Positions 17,370 through 25,808 of a stretch of DNA of 64,000 nt are shown piece after piece (position 1 is the first letter of the stretch; each line of letters starts with the position of its first letter). The stretch lies in assembly GCA_038253555.1 (NCBI GenBank), contig JBBSGZ010000001.1, positions 1-64,000 on the forward strand, in the 5' to 3' direction. The DNA comes from JALYUA01 sp038253555. GTDB taxonomy: Bacteria; Acidobacteriota; Thermoanaerobaculia; UBA5066; Gp7-AA6. Under the pieces are notes generated by a model. That model was not told the DNA's origin. It did not search any database and saw only the letters and a list, made by a program, of their open reading frames with translations. The position numbers were made by a program, and so were the translations under genes.

Positions 17370-17840
17370 ATGAACAAAGCCACCTTTGGCGCGGGATGCT
17401 TCTGGGGTGTCGAGGCCGCTTTCCGGCAGGTGCCGGGCGTCCTGTCGACTGCGGTCGGGTACGCCGGCGGGACGCTGCAGGACCCGACCTATTCGGACGT
17501 TTGTGGCGGCCGCACCGGCCACGCGGAAGTGGTCGAGGTCGAGTACGACCCGCAGCGCGTCTCCTACGGGGAACTCCTGGACGCCTTCTGGGAGAACCAC
17601 GATCCCACGACGTTGAACCGGCAGGGCCCGGATGTCGGAGAGCAATACCGGTCCGCCGTGTTTTTCCACGATGCCGCCCAGGAAGCGGCGGCGCGCGCTT
17701 CGAAGGAAAAGGTCGAGAAGTCCGGCCGCTACCGGCGGCCCGTGGTTACCGAGATCACCGAGGCATCGCAATTCTGGCGGGCCGAGGACTACCACCAGCA
17801 GTATCTCGAGAAGCGCGGGCTCGCGAGCTGCAAGATCTAG
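17370..17840 (+). CDS. msrA: Peptide methionine sulfoxide reductase MsrA
   Basis: Repairs methionine-S-sulfoxide in proteins using thioredoxin. 156 residues with the catalytic GCFWGVEAAF motif (Cys10) and a resolving Cys near the C-terminus (residue 154, SCKI). The GGGGGGAAAG ribosome-binding site precedes the ATG. It lies 13 nt after ybgC and converges with the glycosyltransferase. Confidence 0.96.
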   Translation: MNKATFGAGCFWGVEAAFRQVPGVLSTAVGYAGGTLQDPTYSDVCGGRTGHAEVVEVEYDPQRVSYGELLDAFWENHDPTTLNRQGPDVGEQYRSAVFFHDAAQEAAARASKEKVEKSGRYRRPVVTEITEASQFWRAEDYHQQYLEKRGLASCKI

Positions 17841-17880
17841 GCGCTGCAGCCTTTCGACAGAGCGATTGGCGAAGGGCGAC

Positions 17881-18573
17881 TTACCGCTTCGCGTTTCCGA
17901 TTCCGTATTTTGCGATCGTCCAGAGGATCTTGTAGCCGGCGCGAAGCGTACCCGAGACCGTCCCGGTGATCTTCGAGACACCGACCCTGCGCCGGTAGGA
18001 GACCGGAACCTCGGCGATCGCGAGCCCTTCCCGGACCGCTTTGACCTGCATCTCGCACGTCCAGCCGAAATTCGTGTCCTCCATCCCGATTTTTTCGTAC
18101 GCGTCCCATCGGATCGCACGGAAGGGGCCGAGATCGGTATACCGATGGCCGTACAGCAGGCGAATCAAGAAACAGGCGAGAAGGTTTCCGAACCGCGCCT
18201 GGGGCAGGAGGGCGCCGGGCTCGCGGCGGCCGAGCGCGCGCGACCCGATGACGAGGTCCGCGCCGGCCTCGATACCCGCGAGCAGGAGCGGGATCTCCTC
18301 CGGGTGGTCCGAGTAGTCGCCGTCTAAGAACACGAGGACGTCCGGCGGATTCTCCCGGAGCGCGGCGACGCCGGCCAGACATGCGCTGCCGTATCCCCGC
18401 CGGGATTCGCGCACCAGGCGCACGGGGAGTCCGCTCGCGATCCGCGAGGTGTCGTCGGTCGAGCCGTTGTCGACCACGACGACTTCGGAGACCGGCGGCC
18501 GGGGGATATCGGCGACGACGAGCGGGAGCGATTCACGCTCGTTGAAGACGGGGATGACCACGGAGACCGTCAT
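17881..18573 (-). CDS. Family 2 glycosyltransferase (DPM1-like)
   Basis: GT-A fold transferase of about 230 residues starting MTVSVVIPVFNERESLP. It has the metal/nucleotide-binding FLDGDYSDHPEEIP segment and the DPM1-like LGPFRAIRWDAYEKIGMEDT region, and it lacks the C-terminal membrane helices of dolichol-type enzymes except a short hydrophobic tail. Donor and acceptor cannot be told; a polyprenyl phosphate or hopanoid/lipid acceptor is possible. The start overlaps the EamA gene by ATGA, making it the last gene of a four-gene operon. Confidence 0.88.
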   Translation of the reverse strand: MTVSVVIPVFNERESLPLVVADIPRPPVSEVVVVDNGSTDDTSRIASGLPVRLVRESRRGYGSACLAGVAALRENPPDVLVFLDGDYSDHPEEIPLLLAGIEAGADLVIGSRALGRREPGALLPQARFGNLLACFLIRLLYGHRYTDLGPFRAIRWDAYEKIGMEDTNFGWTCEMQVKAVREGLAIAEVPVSYRRRVGVSKITGTVSGTLRAGYKILWTIAKYGIGNAKR

Positions 18574-19517
18574 CGACGGGGCTCCGGAGGGCGGGGGCGG
18601 GCCGCCATCGAAATCCCGAGCCCCGCGAAAATGAGGACCGCCGCCACGCCCGTCCGCGCCGCGAATCTCTCGCCGAGCACGGCCACGGCGAGAACGGACG
18701 CGATGAGCGGCTGCAGGAAGACGTACAGGGCGACTCGCGACGCTTGCGTCCGCGCGAGCGCCCAGGAATTCCAGAGGTAGGGAAGCACGCTGCACAGAAT
18801 CACGATCCCGGCGATGCCGGCCCACGCGGCTGCGGGGACACGGGCGGGGGAGAACCGAAGGACACCGGGGGCCGCCACCAGGAGGATGGGGCCGGCGCCG
18901 TACAGGAAGATGCGCGACACGATTGTCTCGGCGGAGTATCTCGCGAGGATCGGGCGGGACAAAACGAGATAGCAGGAGTAGGAGAGAGAGTTGGCGAGGA
19001 TCAGGAGATCGCCTCGCAAGGCTGTCCCGGCCAGCTGGAAATGCCGGAGGTCGAGGAGCACGAGGACCCCGGCCGTCGCGAGTCCGACGGCGGCGATGCC
19101 GCGGGCGGCCAGCCTTTCCCGCCCCAGGAGCACCGCCACCGCGAGGGTGAACACGGGAATCGTCGCCGTCAGGATCGTCGTGTGGATCGCCGACGTCATC
19201 GACAATCCCAGGATGAACAGGATCTGATTGAAGGAGACGCCCAGAAGAGCGTAAAGCAGGACTGCCGGGCGATCCCGGCGCTCGAGCTCGCGTCCCCGCG
19301 AAAACCGCCGAACCGCTTCGAGCACGAGGGCGGCCGACGAGACGCGGATCGCCGCGAGCACGAGAGGGGGAATCGCCGGCAGGACGAGCTTGCCGAAGAT
19401 GGGAAAGAGAGCGAAACCGGCCTGGGCCCCGAGGAGGGCCGCGTGAATGGTCCAGGTCTCGCCGCGGCGTCCCGCCGGTTCCGGGGACGTCCTTTCCGGA
19501 GCGGGAGCGAGGCTCAC
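18570..19517 (-). CDS. EamA/DMT-family transporter
   Basis: Ten-helix drug/metabolite transporter of 315 residues with two internal EamA repeats (GKLVLPAIPPLVLAAIRVS and AWAGIAGIVILCSVLPYLWN belong to the two halves). Substrate unknown. Its GTG start overlaps the ygfZ stop and its stop overlaps the glycosyltransferase start, so expression is coupled to both. Confidence 0.9.
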   Translation of the reverse strand: MSLAPAPERTSPEPAGRRGETWTIHAALLGAQAGFALFPIFGKLVLPAIPPLVLAAIRVSSAALVLEAVRRFSRGRELERRDRPAVLLYALLGVSFNQILFILGLSMTSAIHTTILTATIPVFTLAVAVLLGRERLAARGIAAVGLATAGVLVLLDLRHFQLAGTALRGDLLILANSLSYSCYLVLSRPILARYSAETIVSRIFLYGAGPILLVAAPGVLRFSPARVPAAAWAGIAGIVILCSVLPYLWNSWALARTQASRVALYVFLQPLIASVLAVAVLGERFAARTGVAAVLIFAGLGISMAARPRPPEPRR

Positions 19518-20413
19518 GAAAACGAAAGATCCGACGGAAACGCTGAGCTCTCCGGCGCCTCCGTGGACACGAGGCGCTCTCCGGGGGCCACGTCGCGGAA
19601 CGCCCAGCCGAGCCCGATCGCCCCGAGGCGAGGCGACAGGACGGAGCTCGTCACGCGGCCCATTTCGACCTTCCCGCCGTCGGGCTCGCCGGGCCGCTTC
19701 AGGACCGTTCCCGCGGGCACCGCCCCGTCTGGAAAGCGGAATCCCACGAGACGGCGATTGACCCGCCCGTACGTTCGCAGCCGGGCGACGATTTCCTGCC
19801 CCACGTAACAGCCCTTCGTCGTCGAGATCGCGTCTGCGAGGCCGACTTCGTCCGGAAGATGGGATTCGTCCACGTCCTGACCGAAGCGAGGTCGACCCGC
19901 TTCGACGCGCAGCACCTCCGCCGTCTCGTCGTCCAGTGAAACCGCTCCGATGGCGGCGAGTCGCGCGATCGCGTCTTCGAGCTCAGTCGCGGGAACGAGG
20001 AGCTCGGCGGAAAACTCGGCTTCGACCGGCAGAGCGACTGATCCGCCCGCCACGGCGGAGGAGGGAAGCGGCCGCCCCACGATCCCGATGCGGGCGAAGT
20101 CGGCGGAACGGTCTTCGATCGCGACCTTCTGGAAAACGGCGTACTTCGTGAGATGAGCCATCACCGTTACGCGCGACGAGGCCGGCAGAACCAGCCGGAG
20201 CCGATCGGGCATTCCGACGAGCCGCGCCACGAAGAGAAGCTTGCCTTTCGGCGTCAGACCCGCCGCGGCGAGGACGTGTCCGGGCTCCGCGCGCCGGACG
20301 TCCTGGGTGAGCTGACCCTGCAGAAAGGCGCTCCGGTCTTCGCCCGTGACGTCGAGAATGGCCGCGGGTCGGACCCGATAGGCGTGGAGAGAGGGAGAAG
20401 GGCTCTGATTCAC
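19514..20413 (-). CDS. ygfZ: YgfZ/GcvT-like folate-binding protein
   Basis: Aminomethyltransferase-fold protein that helps maintain certain iron-sulfur enzymes with tetrahydrofolate. The 299 residues include the diagnostic KGCYVGQEI motif at 200-208 with the conserved Cys202, and the N-terminal DVTGEDRSAFLQGQLTQDV segment. GTG start in a 4-nt overlap with the preceding gene. It lacks the glycine-cleavage residues expected of GcvT, so it is not a true GcvT. Confidence 0.93.
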   Translation of the reverse strand: MNQSPSPSLHAYRVRPAAILDVTGEDRSAFLQGQLTQDVRRAEPGHVLAAAGLTPKGKLLFVARLVGMPDRLRLVLPASSRVTVMAHLTKYAVFQKVAIEDRSADFARIGIVGRPLPSSAVAGGSVALPVEAEFSAELLVPATELEDAIARLAAIGAVSLDDETAEVLRVEAGRPRFGQDVDESHLPDEVGLADAISTTKGCYVGQEIVARLRTYGRVNRRLVGFRFPDGAVPAGTVLKRPGEPDGGKVEMGRVTSSVLSPRLGAIGLGWAFRDVAPGERLVSTEAPESSAFPSDLSFS

Positions 20414-20874
20414 CGGGGCCGGATCTGCGCCCGGATGCGCGCTCGCGGCGAGTCGACGATATCCAGGGTCCGCATGCGGGTCGAGATGCGGATGTTGTCA
20501 TCGAGCTTGTGGTCGTCCACCGTGTCGTCTTTGTCACCGGACTTCACCACGCGCCCGGACCGGTCGTAGACGTCCACGGTGAGCGAGATGCGGCACTTGC
20601 CGGAGCCGCGGTTCTCGACGTGAAAATCCCACCAGAGCCACGAGTTGTCGCTCGGATCTTCGCGTCTGGCCTTCCGGATGTCGTCGGGTCCCGGGTAGTT
20701 GCGCAGCGAAACGCTCCGCACGAAGCAGCCTCCCGACGTCCAGCCGAGGTTCGCTCGGCCGGAGCGGGGGATCGGAACCGACTTCTCGAATTCAGCACCG
20801 GTGGCGGGGATGGCCGTCGCCGCGGCCGCCAGCGCGAAGAGCGCCCGCCCGACGAAGTGAAAGCGCGACGTCAT
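20410..20874 (-). CDS. Small exported protein, function unknown
   Basis: 154 residues from ATG 20874, which has a good ribosome-binding site (AGGAG) 8 nt upstream; extension to 20940 would run into the divergent gene. It has a signal peptide ending near ATGAEF and a beta-rich domain containing NSWLWWDFHVENRGSGKC and a charged Asp/Lys segment DKDDTVDDHKLDDN. No family recognised; it looks like a periplasmic or secreted beta-sandwich. First gene of the operon with ygfZ, EamA and the glycosyltransferase. Confidence 0.7.
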   Translation of the reverse strand: MTSRFHFVGRALFALAAAATAIPATGAEFEKSVPIPRSGRANLGWTSGGCFVRSVSLRNYPGPDDIRKARREDPSDNSWLWWDFHVENRGSGKCRISLTVDVYDRSGRVVKSGDKDDTVDDHKLDDNIRISTRMRTLDIVDSPRARIRAQIRPR

Positions 20875-20894
20875 ATCCAGTTCTCCTTCCGGCG

Positions 20895-20901
20895 TATTAT
20901 C
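20895..20901. promoter_or_regulatory. Bidirectional -10 box
   Basis: TATTATC works as TATTAT on the plus strand, ending 7 nt before GTG 20908, and as GATAAT on the minus strand, about 21 nt before ATG 20874. A near-palindromic -10 at the centre of a 33-nt divergent gap suggests a symmetric bidirectional promoter. Confidence 0.5.
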
Positions 20902-20907
20902 GCTTTC

Positions 20908-21174
20908 GTGGAAGACTCGAGCGAAGAGCCCGGCCGGCACGTGATCGACATCTTCATGATGTCCGTCAAATGCGGGAATTGCGACACCTACCAGACCGTG
21001 ATTCGGTTTTCGAAGGGTCCCGAGAAGAACGTGTACACATACGAGTGCGAAAACGAGATCTGCGATCCGAATGTGACGCGGACCATCGTCGAGGTTCCGA
21101 GACAGGTGGACAACTCCGTCAAGCGCGCCGAGGAACTGCCGTACTACGACCGGGAGGAGAGCTCCGAGGTCTGA
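20908..21174 (+). CDS. Small Cys-containing protein, function unknown
   Basis: About 88 residues with a possible metal-binding Cys pair (VKCGNCDTY) and two further Cys in YECENEICDPN, reminiscent of a zinc ribbon. The rest is acidic and ends PYYDREESSEV. GTG 20908 is chosen because a -10 box ends 7 nt before it; ATG 20956 or 20959, just before the first Cys pair, are alternatives. There is no close relative I recognise. Next gene is 43 nt downstream with its own -10 box. Confidence 0.6.
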   Translation: MEDSSEEPGRHVIDIFMMSVKCGNCDTYQTVIRFSKGPEKNVYTYECENEICDPNVTRTIVEVPRQVDNSVKRAEELPYYDREESSEV

Positions 21175-21202
21175 CCGCCATTCTCCCGCCTTCGAATTCC
21201 TG

Positions 21203-21208
21203 TAAAAT
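21203..21208 (+). promoter_or_regulatory. -10 box of the hotdog thioesterase gene
   Basis: TAAAAT, 9 nt before ATG 21218, in an AT-rich patch (TTCGAATTCCTGTAAAATG). The upstream TG gives an extended -10. No Shine-Dalgarno is present between it and the start. Confidence 0.5.
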
Positions 21209-21217
21209 GAACCGTTT

Positions 21218-21700
21218 ATGAGTGCGACGATGACGACCCCTCAGCCGGGCGGCCCGCCGGCGCTGGCGCCGGACCTGCTGGCCAGGCTCCAGAAGAGGCT
21301 GGCGGGCTCTCCGGCAATCGGCTGGCTCCACCCGGTCCTGGAAAAGATCTCGCTCGACCATGCCGTCCTGAAGCTGCCCTACCGCGAAGAGGTCAGCAAC
21401 GGGTCAGGCACGGTCCACGGCGGAATCCTCGCGACCCTGGCTGACACGGCCGTCGCCTTCGCACTCGCGACTAACTTCGACGGAAAGATGGGGTTTGCGA
21501 CCGCGGACCTGACCATCCACTTTCTCCGTCGCGCACGAGGAGACGTCTGGGCGCGCGCGCGCATTTTGAAAAAGGGACGCCGCATCAACGTCGGGGAGGT
21601 CGAGATCGTGGATGCGGGGGACCGGCCGGTCGCCCGCGTGCTCGCCTCGTTTCTCCTGACGACCTCCTCGTTCGATTACGCACCGGAAGGAACACCATGA
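21218..21700 (+). CDS. PaaI-like hotdog thioesterase
   Basis: Hotdog-fold acyl-CoA thioesterase family, 160 residues. The conserved GTVHGGILATLADTAVAFAL segment (about 64-83) carries the HGG motif and the catalytic Asp region. Probable cytoplasmic hydrolase of aryl or fatty acyl-CoA; substrate unknown. Its stop overlaps the start of the NYN-LOTUS gene (ATGA), so the two are coupled. Confidence 0.87.
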   Translation: MSATMTTPQPGGPPALAPDLLARLQKRLAGSPAIGWLHPVLEKISLDHAVLKLPYREEVSNGSGTVHGGILATLADTAVAFALATNFDGKMGFATADLTIHFLRRARGDVWARARILKKGRRINVGEVEIVDAGDRPVARVLASFLLTTSSFDYAPEGTP

Positions 21701-22728
21701 ACGACGACACGATCCCGTTTCCCGCGGCGGAAGAGGGAGGCGAGAAGAAAAGCCGCCGCCGCCGCGGCGGAGCGCGCCGCCACAAGGCGCGACCCGCGGG
21801 AGCGCCGGAGGAACCGAGGAACGGCGACCTGGCGCTCTCCGCCCCGGTCCCGCTTCTCGCCGCTCCGTCCCCCCTTGCCCCGGCGCCGGCGGGTCCCTCG
21901 CAGCCGATGGGGCCCGCGCAATCGATGGGGCCCCCGTCCTCTTCGCATGCGATGGCGCCGCTCTCCCTGGCACCGCCGCCGGCCCGCGTCTCCGTGGAGC
22001 AGCGGATCTCGCTCTTCATCGATTTCGAGAACATCGCGCTCGGGGCGCGCGACGCGAAGTACAAGAAGTTCGACATCCATCTGGTCCTCCAGCGGCTGAT
22101 CGAGAAGGGGCGGATCGTCTACAAGAAGGCGTATGCCGACTGGACGCGCTACTCCGATTACAAGCGCGAGTTCCACGAGGCCGCGATCGAGCTGATCGAC
22201 ATCCCCCAGCGGGGATACAGCGGGAAGAACTCTGCAGACATCCGAATGGTGGTCGACGCCATGGATCTTGCAAACTCCAAGGGGCACATCACGACGTTCG
22301 TGATCTGTTCGGGAGACTCCGACTTTTCGCCGCTCGTCTCGAAGTTGAAGGAAAACGACAAGAGCGTCATCGGTGTCGGCGTCAAGAACTCCACTTCGGA
22401 ACTCCTGATCAGCAACTGCGACGAGTTCATCTTCTACGAGGACCTCGTCCGCGAGACCCGCGAGCTGCCGTCCATCGAGAACCTGCCCGAGAAGAAGCGG
22501 GAGGTCTTCCGCCTGATGCTCGACTCCATGCAGGCGCTTCAGCGAGAGAACTACGACGTCATCTGGGGCTCGATGATCAAGCAGACGATGCAGCGCAAGC
22601 AGCCGTATTTCAACGAGTCCTACTACGGCTACAAGTCCTTCTCGGAGCTTCTGGAGGACGCCGAGCGGCTGAAGATTCTCGCGATGAAGAAGGATGCGAA
22701 GAGCGGCGGCTACATGATCAGCGTGTAA
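21697..22728 (+). CDS. NYN-domain ribonuclease-like protein with LOTUS/OST-HTH domain
   Basis: 343 residues. A basic N-terminal tail (KKSRRRRGGARRHKAR, about 17-32) and an Ala/Pro-rich linker lead into a NYN (PIN-like) domain starting near 103, with acidic residues in LFIDFENIAL (Asp109, Asn112), SADIRMVVDAMDLA and CSGDSDFSPLV, the expected metal-binding nuclease site. The C-terminal about 80 residues (KREVFRLMLDSMQ to YMISV) match an OST-HTH/LOTUS RNA-binding fold. It is probably an RNA-binding endonuclease of the LabA/DUF88 group; the target is unknown. ATGA overlap with the thioesterase. Confidence 0.88.
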   Translation: MNDDTIPFPAAEEGGEKKSRRRRGGARRHKARPAGAPEEPRNGDLALSAPVPLLAAPSPLAPAPAGPSQPMGPAQSMGPPSSSHAMAPLSLAPPPARVSVEQRISLFIDFENIALGARDAKYKKFDIHLVLQRLIEKGRIVYKKAYADWTRYSDYKREFHEAAIELIDIPQRGYSGKNSADIRMVVDAMDLANSKGHITTFVICSGDSDFSPLVSKLKENDKSVIGVGVKNSTSELLISNCDEFIFYEDLVRETRELPSIENLPEKKREVFRLMLDSMQALQRENYDVIWGSMIKQTMQRKQPYFNESYYGYKSFSELLEDAERLKILAMKKDAKSGGYMISV

Positions 22729-22770
22729 AAGGGGAAATCCGGCGTCGGGCGGGACTCGAAGGATCAAGGA

Positions 22771-22832
22771 CGAGAAATCGCAGCCTCGTTTCTCGTTTCC
22801 CGTTTCCCGTCCCGATCCCGGGTTTCGCGGCC
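22771..22832. repeat. Intergenic hairpin and GGGAAACGGG repeat
   Basis: Between convergent genes. CGAGAAA (22771-22777) pairs with TTTCTCG (22789-22795), then TTTCCCGTTTCCCGTCCCG follows. Read on the minus strand the latter is GGGAAACGGGAAACGAG, the same theme as at 2593-2649. The hairpin plus T-rich tail may end the NYN-LOTUS transcript. Confidence 0.4.
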
Positions 22833-22834
22833 CG

Positions 22835-23847
22835 CTACTCCCTCTTCAGCGTGATCCGGTCGCCGGCGCCGCCGCCCTCCGGCCCCGACAGCGTGCCGTA
22901 GATCTCGAGCTTTAAGAAATCCGCCGCGCCGGAAAGGTCCCAGACGAGGTTCTGAAATCCGCGCAGAGAGCTCCCCGGAACGGGATGGATGATGCCGGAC
23001 AGCGCGTCGACTCCGCGGTTTCGGGCGTAAGGCTTCGAGAAGAACACGTAGGAGAGGAAGCCGCTCTGGTTGACTCCCGCCTGGACCTGGTAGTCGTCCT
23101 CGACCGATTCGAGAAGCAGGTATCGCACGTCGAGCGCCTTGCCCGTCTGCCCCTCGAGAGCGCGCCAGACGCGCTCTCGCTTCGGGATCCACGCCGGGAA
23201 GGGGATGAAGTCGATCGGCACGCTCGCTCCCGCCGGCGAGGCGGAGAGGAGAGAAGAGATCTGCCCCAGGCGCTGGGGACCGTCCGGGGCCAGCCGGTAG
23301 CCGGCCCGGCCCCTCCGCGCCCGGGGTCGGTCAAGAGGACGTGGGCCGCGAGAATCGCGCCGTCCGCATCTGTCTCGAGGAAGACCTGCTTGAGGGCGGG
23401 GCGCGCCGGAGCGGGCAGGGTCCTGGAATACTCCGTCGCCCAGCGGCCGGAGAGATCGAGCCGGGCGGACTTGACAGCGGGAGCCGAAGTCGGGGAAACG
23501 GGGGGAGCGGGGGCCGGTGAGCGCGACCGCAGCGCGAGAAAGATCAGGGTCGCCGCGAGCGCCGCGGCGACCCCGATTGCCGCCGTCTTTGGCGCGCCAC
23601 GGGACGGATCCGCGGCCGGCAGACCGCCGTCGGGGCGCTCCGGCGAGACGGGGAGTCGCGGCGGGACCGGCGGCGGAGCCGTTTCGGGCGGAGGGGGGAC
23701 CGTGGCGGGCGGGGCCTTCGGGGCGCTCTCCGGGACGGCTCCCCTCTCGGCCGGCGGCTCCGGCGGCTCGAGGGGTCGCGAGCAACGGAGGCACTTTTCG
23801 GTGGGGATTTGCGTGAAGCCGCACGTGGGGCAGGTCACCCAATCCAT
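22835..23847 (-). pseudogene. Zinc-ribbon membrane protein with frameshift
   Basis: The N-terminal part starts at ATG 23847 and reads a zinc ribbon (CPTC at residues 6-9, CLRC at 19-22), a Pro-rich stretch, a membrane helix (TAAIGVAAALAATLIFLALR) and a periplasmic domain start. Near 23290-23340 this frame turns into Arg/Ser/Pro-rich nonsense, while the -1 frame continues with convincing protein (VPIDFIPFPAWIPKRERVW, LLLESVEDDYQVQAGVNQSG) to the stop at 22835. One missing base in a GC-rich run would restore one protein of about 337 residues. It is either an indel in the consensus or a decaying gene. Family not recognised. Confidence 0.75.
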
Positions 23848-23960
23848 CCGCCCGAGTGTAGCAGCGAGGATTTCGGCTTTTCAGGCCCTCGTTTTCACTG
23901 TCGCTCGAGGGGAGATCGGGCTCCGGCGATACGACGGGAGATAGGCAGACGAAGCGGCCT

Positions 23961-25019
23961 TCAAATCTCCCGGAAGAAAAAGCGATCGAGTACTCCCAGG
24001 CGGGCCTGCCGGTCGTAATCCGGGTCCATCAGCCAGAGAGCGGCGGCGATCGAGGAGGCGAGCGAGTTGCCGTCCTGAGGCGTGAAACAGAAGCCGACGA
24101 TGTCCCGATCGCCGTTGTTGGTGATGGTCGGCGCTGCCACCACGGCCTGGGAGAGGATGCGGCCGTAGTACCCGTGGTCGCGTCCGAAGGAGAAAATCTG
24201 GTTGGACGAGCGCTTCTCCGTGATCGCGATCCGGCGATTCGCGCGAAGCAGATCGAGCGCCCGCTCCTTGGTCATCGGGTTCGTCAGCTCCAGGTCGAAC
24301 CAGAGCGAGTGCATGTACTGGGTGTTCAACTTCATGGCAGACGAAAACAACTTCGTCTTCCACCCGATCGTTTCGAGAAGGCGGGAGGCATCCCGGGCAT
24401 GGTGCGTGCCGTACTGGGGGTCGTCGTGCTTGCCGGCAGAGGGTGCGGGAGCGAAGCTCGAGTTCTGCGAGACGTCGTTTGCCCGGCGCATGCAGACGAA
24501 GCGGCCGTGCTCGAGACCCGAGCCGTGGTCCTCGTTTTCCGACAGGGTCTTAACGAGCGCGGCGATGTTGTGTGTGTTGCAGGAGACCACCTGGAGAAAC
24601 CGGTCCTCGCCCGCCACCAGAGCTCCGTCGTTGATTCCCATCGCGTAGGGCTTTCCGAACCCGAACTCGCTGCCCTGCGCCAGGAAACCCCTCGGACCCG
24701 AGAGCTTCTCGTAGGCTTTCTTGTTCTCGTTACCCGCCGGCGTGCAGTCGATGACGACCGTGGCGCGCTCGAGAGCCTCCTGGGCCTCGTAGTCGACCTT
24801 GTGCCCGAGAGCCTCGAAGTCGGCGACCTTGTCCGGGTCGACGGCCAGTTTGGCGCCGCGCTGGAGGAGGTGGTTCACCTTCGCGCGCTCGGTCGTCATC
24901 GGGGTGCGCTTGTGGAAGGTGATCTCGTCGATCCCCAGGTATTTCTTGAAGTCGGCGAAGAGACCGATCAGGGGCTCGCCGATGGTGCCGGTGCCGACGA
25001 CGTGTACGATCTTGTTCAT
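23961..25019 (-). CDS. Archaeal-type (type II) glyceraldehyde-3-phosphate dehydrogenase homologue
   Basis: 352 residues. The N-terminal Rossmann motif is VGTGTIG (residues 8-14), VIDCTPAG follows at 89-96, and the active-site region VVSCNTHN places the catalytic Cys at 147, as in archaeal phosphorylating GAPDH (SCNT). It does not align with the classical bacterial Gap (SCTT with a longer N-terminal). It should oxidise glyceraldehyde-3-phosphate or a related aldehyde phosphate; the exact substrate is unproven. A ribosome-binding site GCAGGAACG precedes the ATG. A possible -10 (TATTCT, 25107-25112) lies in the divergent spacer. Confidence 0.8.
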   Translation of the reverse strand: MNKIVHVVGTGTIGEPLIGLFADFKKYLGIDEITFHKRTPMTTERAKVNHLLQRGAKLAVDPDKVADFEALGHKVDYEAQEALERATVVIDCTPAGNENKKAYEKLSGPRGFLAQGSEFGFGKPYAMGINDGALVAGEDRFLQVVSCNTHNIAALVKTLSENEDHGSGLEHGRFVCMRRANDVSQNSSFAPAPSAGKHDDPQYGTHHARDASRLLETIGWKTKLFSSAMKLNTQYMHSLWFDLELTNPMTKERALDLLRANRRIAITEKRSSNQIFSFGRDHGYYGRILSQAVVAAPTITNNGDRDIVGFCFTPQDGNSLASSIAAALWLMDPDYDRQARLGVLDRFFFREI

Positions 25020-25178
25020 GCGTTTCGTTCCTGCTTCCGTGTCTTTCGATGTGCCGGCTCTCGGGGCTTCCGGGGGTCCAGATCCGGGACCGGCGGGGAG
25101 GCGGGAAGAATACGACGAACGACGTCATTCTCCAACGTCCGCCGAAGCTTTGTCCGGCGGGAGGGACGGGACGATCGC

Positions 25179-25808
25179 ATGACCGATCGCATAGAAACGA
25201 TCCTTTTTGCCGGCCCGGGGGGCCGTCTCGAAGGGCTGTGGAAGGACGTCGCCCCCCCCCGGAAGGGAGGCGCCGTTTTCGCCCATCCTCATCCTCTTTT
25301 CGGGGGCACCCTTCACAACAAGGTGGTCTTTCGCGCGGCCCGGGCGCTCGTCGAGAACGGCTGGGCCACTCTGCGATTCAACTTCCGCGGCGTGGGGCTC
25401 TCGGAGGGGAAGCACGATGAGGGGCGCGGAGAGACGCTCGATGTCTTAGCCGCCGCGGACGAGGTCGAGCGCCGCACCGGAGCCCCGCTCGTGACGGGCG
25501 GATTTTCCTTCGGGTCGGCCGCGGCGCTGCGGGCGGCCGCCGGGGACGCGCGCGTTGCGGCCTTCATAGGGCTCGGCCTTCCGGTCGCGACGGAGTCGAT
25601 CCGCCAGGCACCCCGGCCGGTCGTGCCTGCGCTCTTCGTCGTCGGTGAAGAGGACACCTTCGGCCCTCCGGATCTTCTGCGGGAGTTCGTCGGTCGGTCC
25701 GGCACGGTCGTCGTGGTGCCGCACGCGGGGCATTTTTTCGAAGGCAGGCTCCCGGAGCTCGAAGCCGCCATCGGGAGTTTCCTGCGCGGGCTTTCCGTTC
25801 CCTCGTGA
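25179..25808 (+). CDS. Alpha/beta hydrolase (COG2945-like)
   Basis: 209 residues with the features of the small dienelactone/KANL3-like hydrolase group: FAHPHPLFGGTLHNKVV (residues 34-50), NFRGVGLSEG, nucleophile elbow GFSFGS with Ser110, an acidic residue in GEEDTFG and the catalytic His in HAGHFFEG. Substrate unknown. GGGAGGGACGGG provides the ribosome-binding site. The stop overlaps the AMMECR1 gene (GTGA). Confidence 0.88.
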   Translation: MTDRIETILFAGPGGRLEGLWKDVAPPRKGGAVFAHPHPLFGGTLHNKVVFRAARALVENGWATLRFNFRGVGLSEGKHDEGRGETLDVLAAADEVERRTGAPLVTGGFSFGSAAALRAAAGDARVAAFIGLGLPVATESIRQAPRPVVPALFVVGEEDTFGPPDLLREFVGRSGTVVVVPHAGHFFEGRLPELEAAIGSFLRGLSVPS

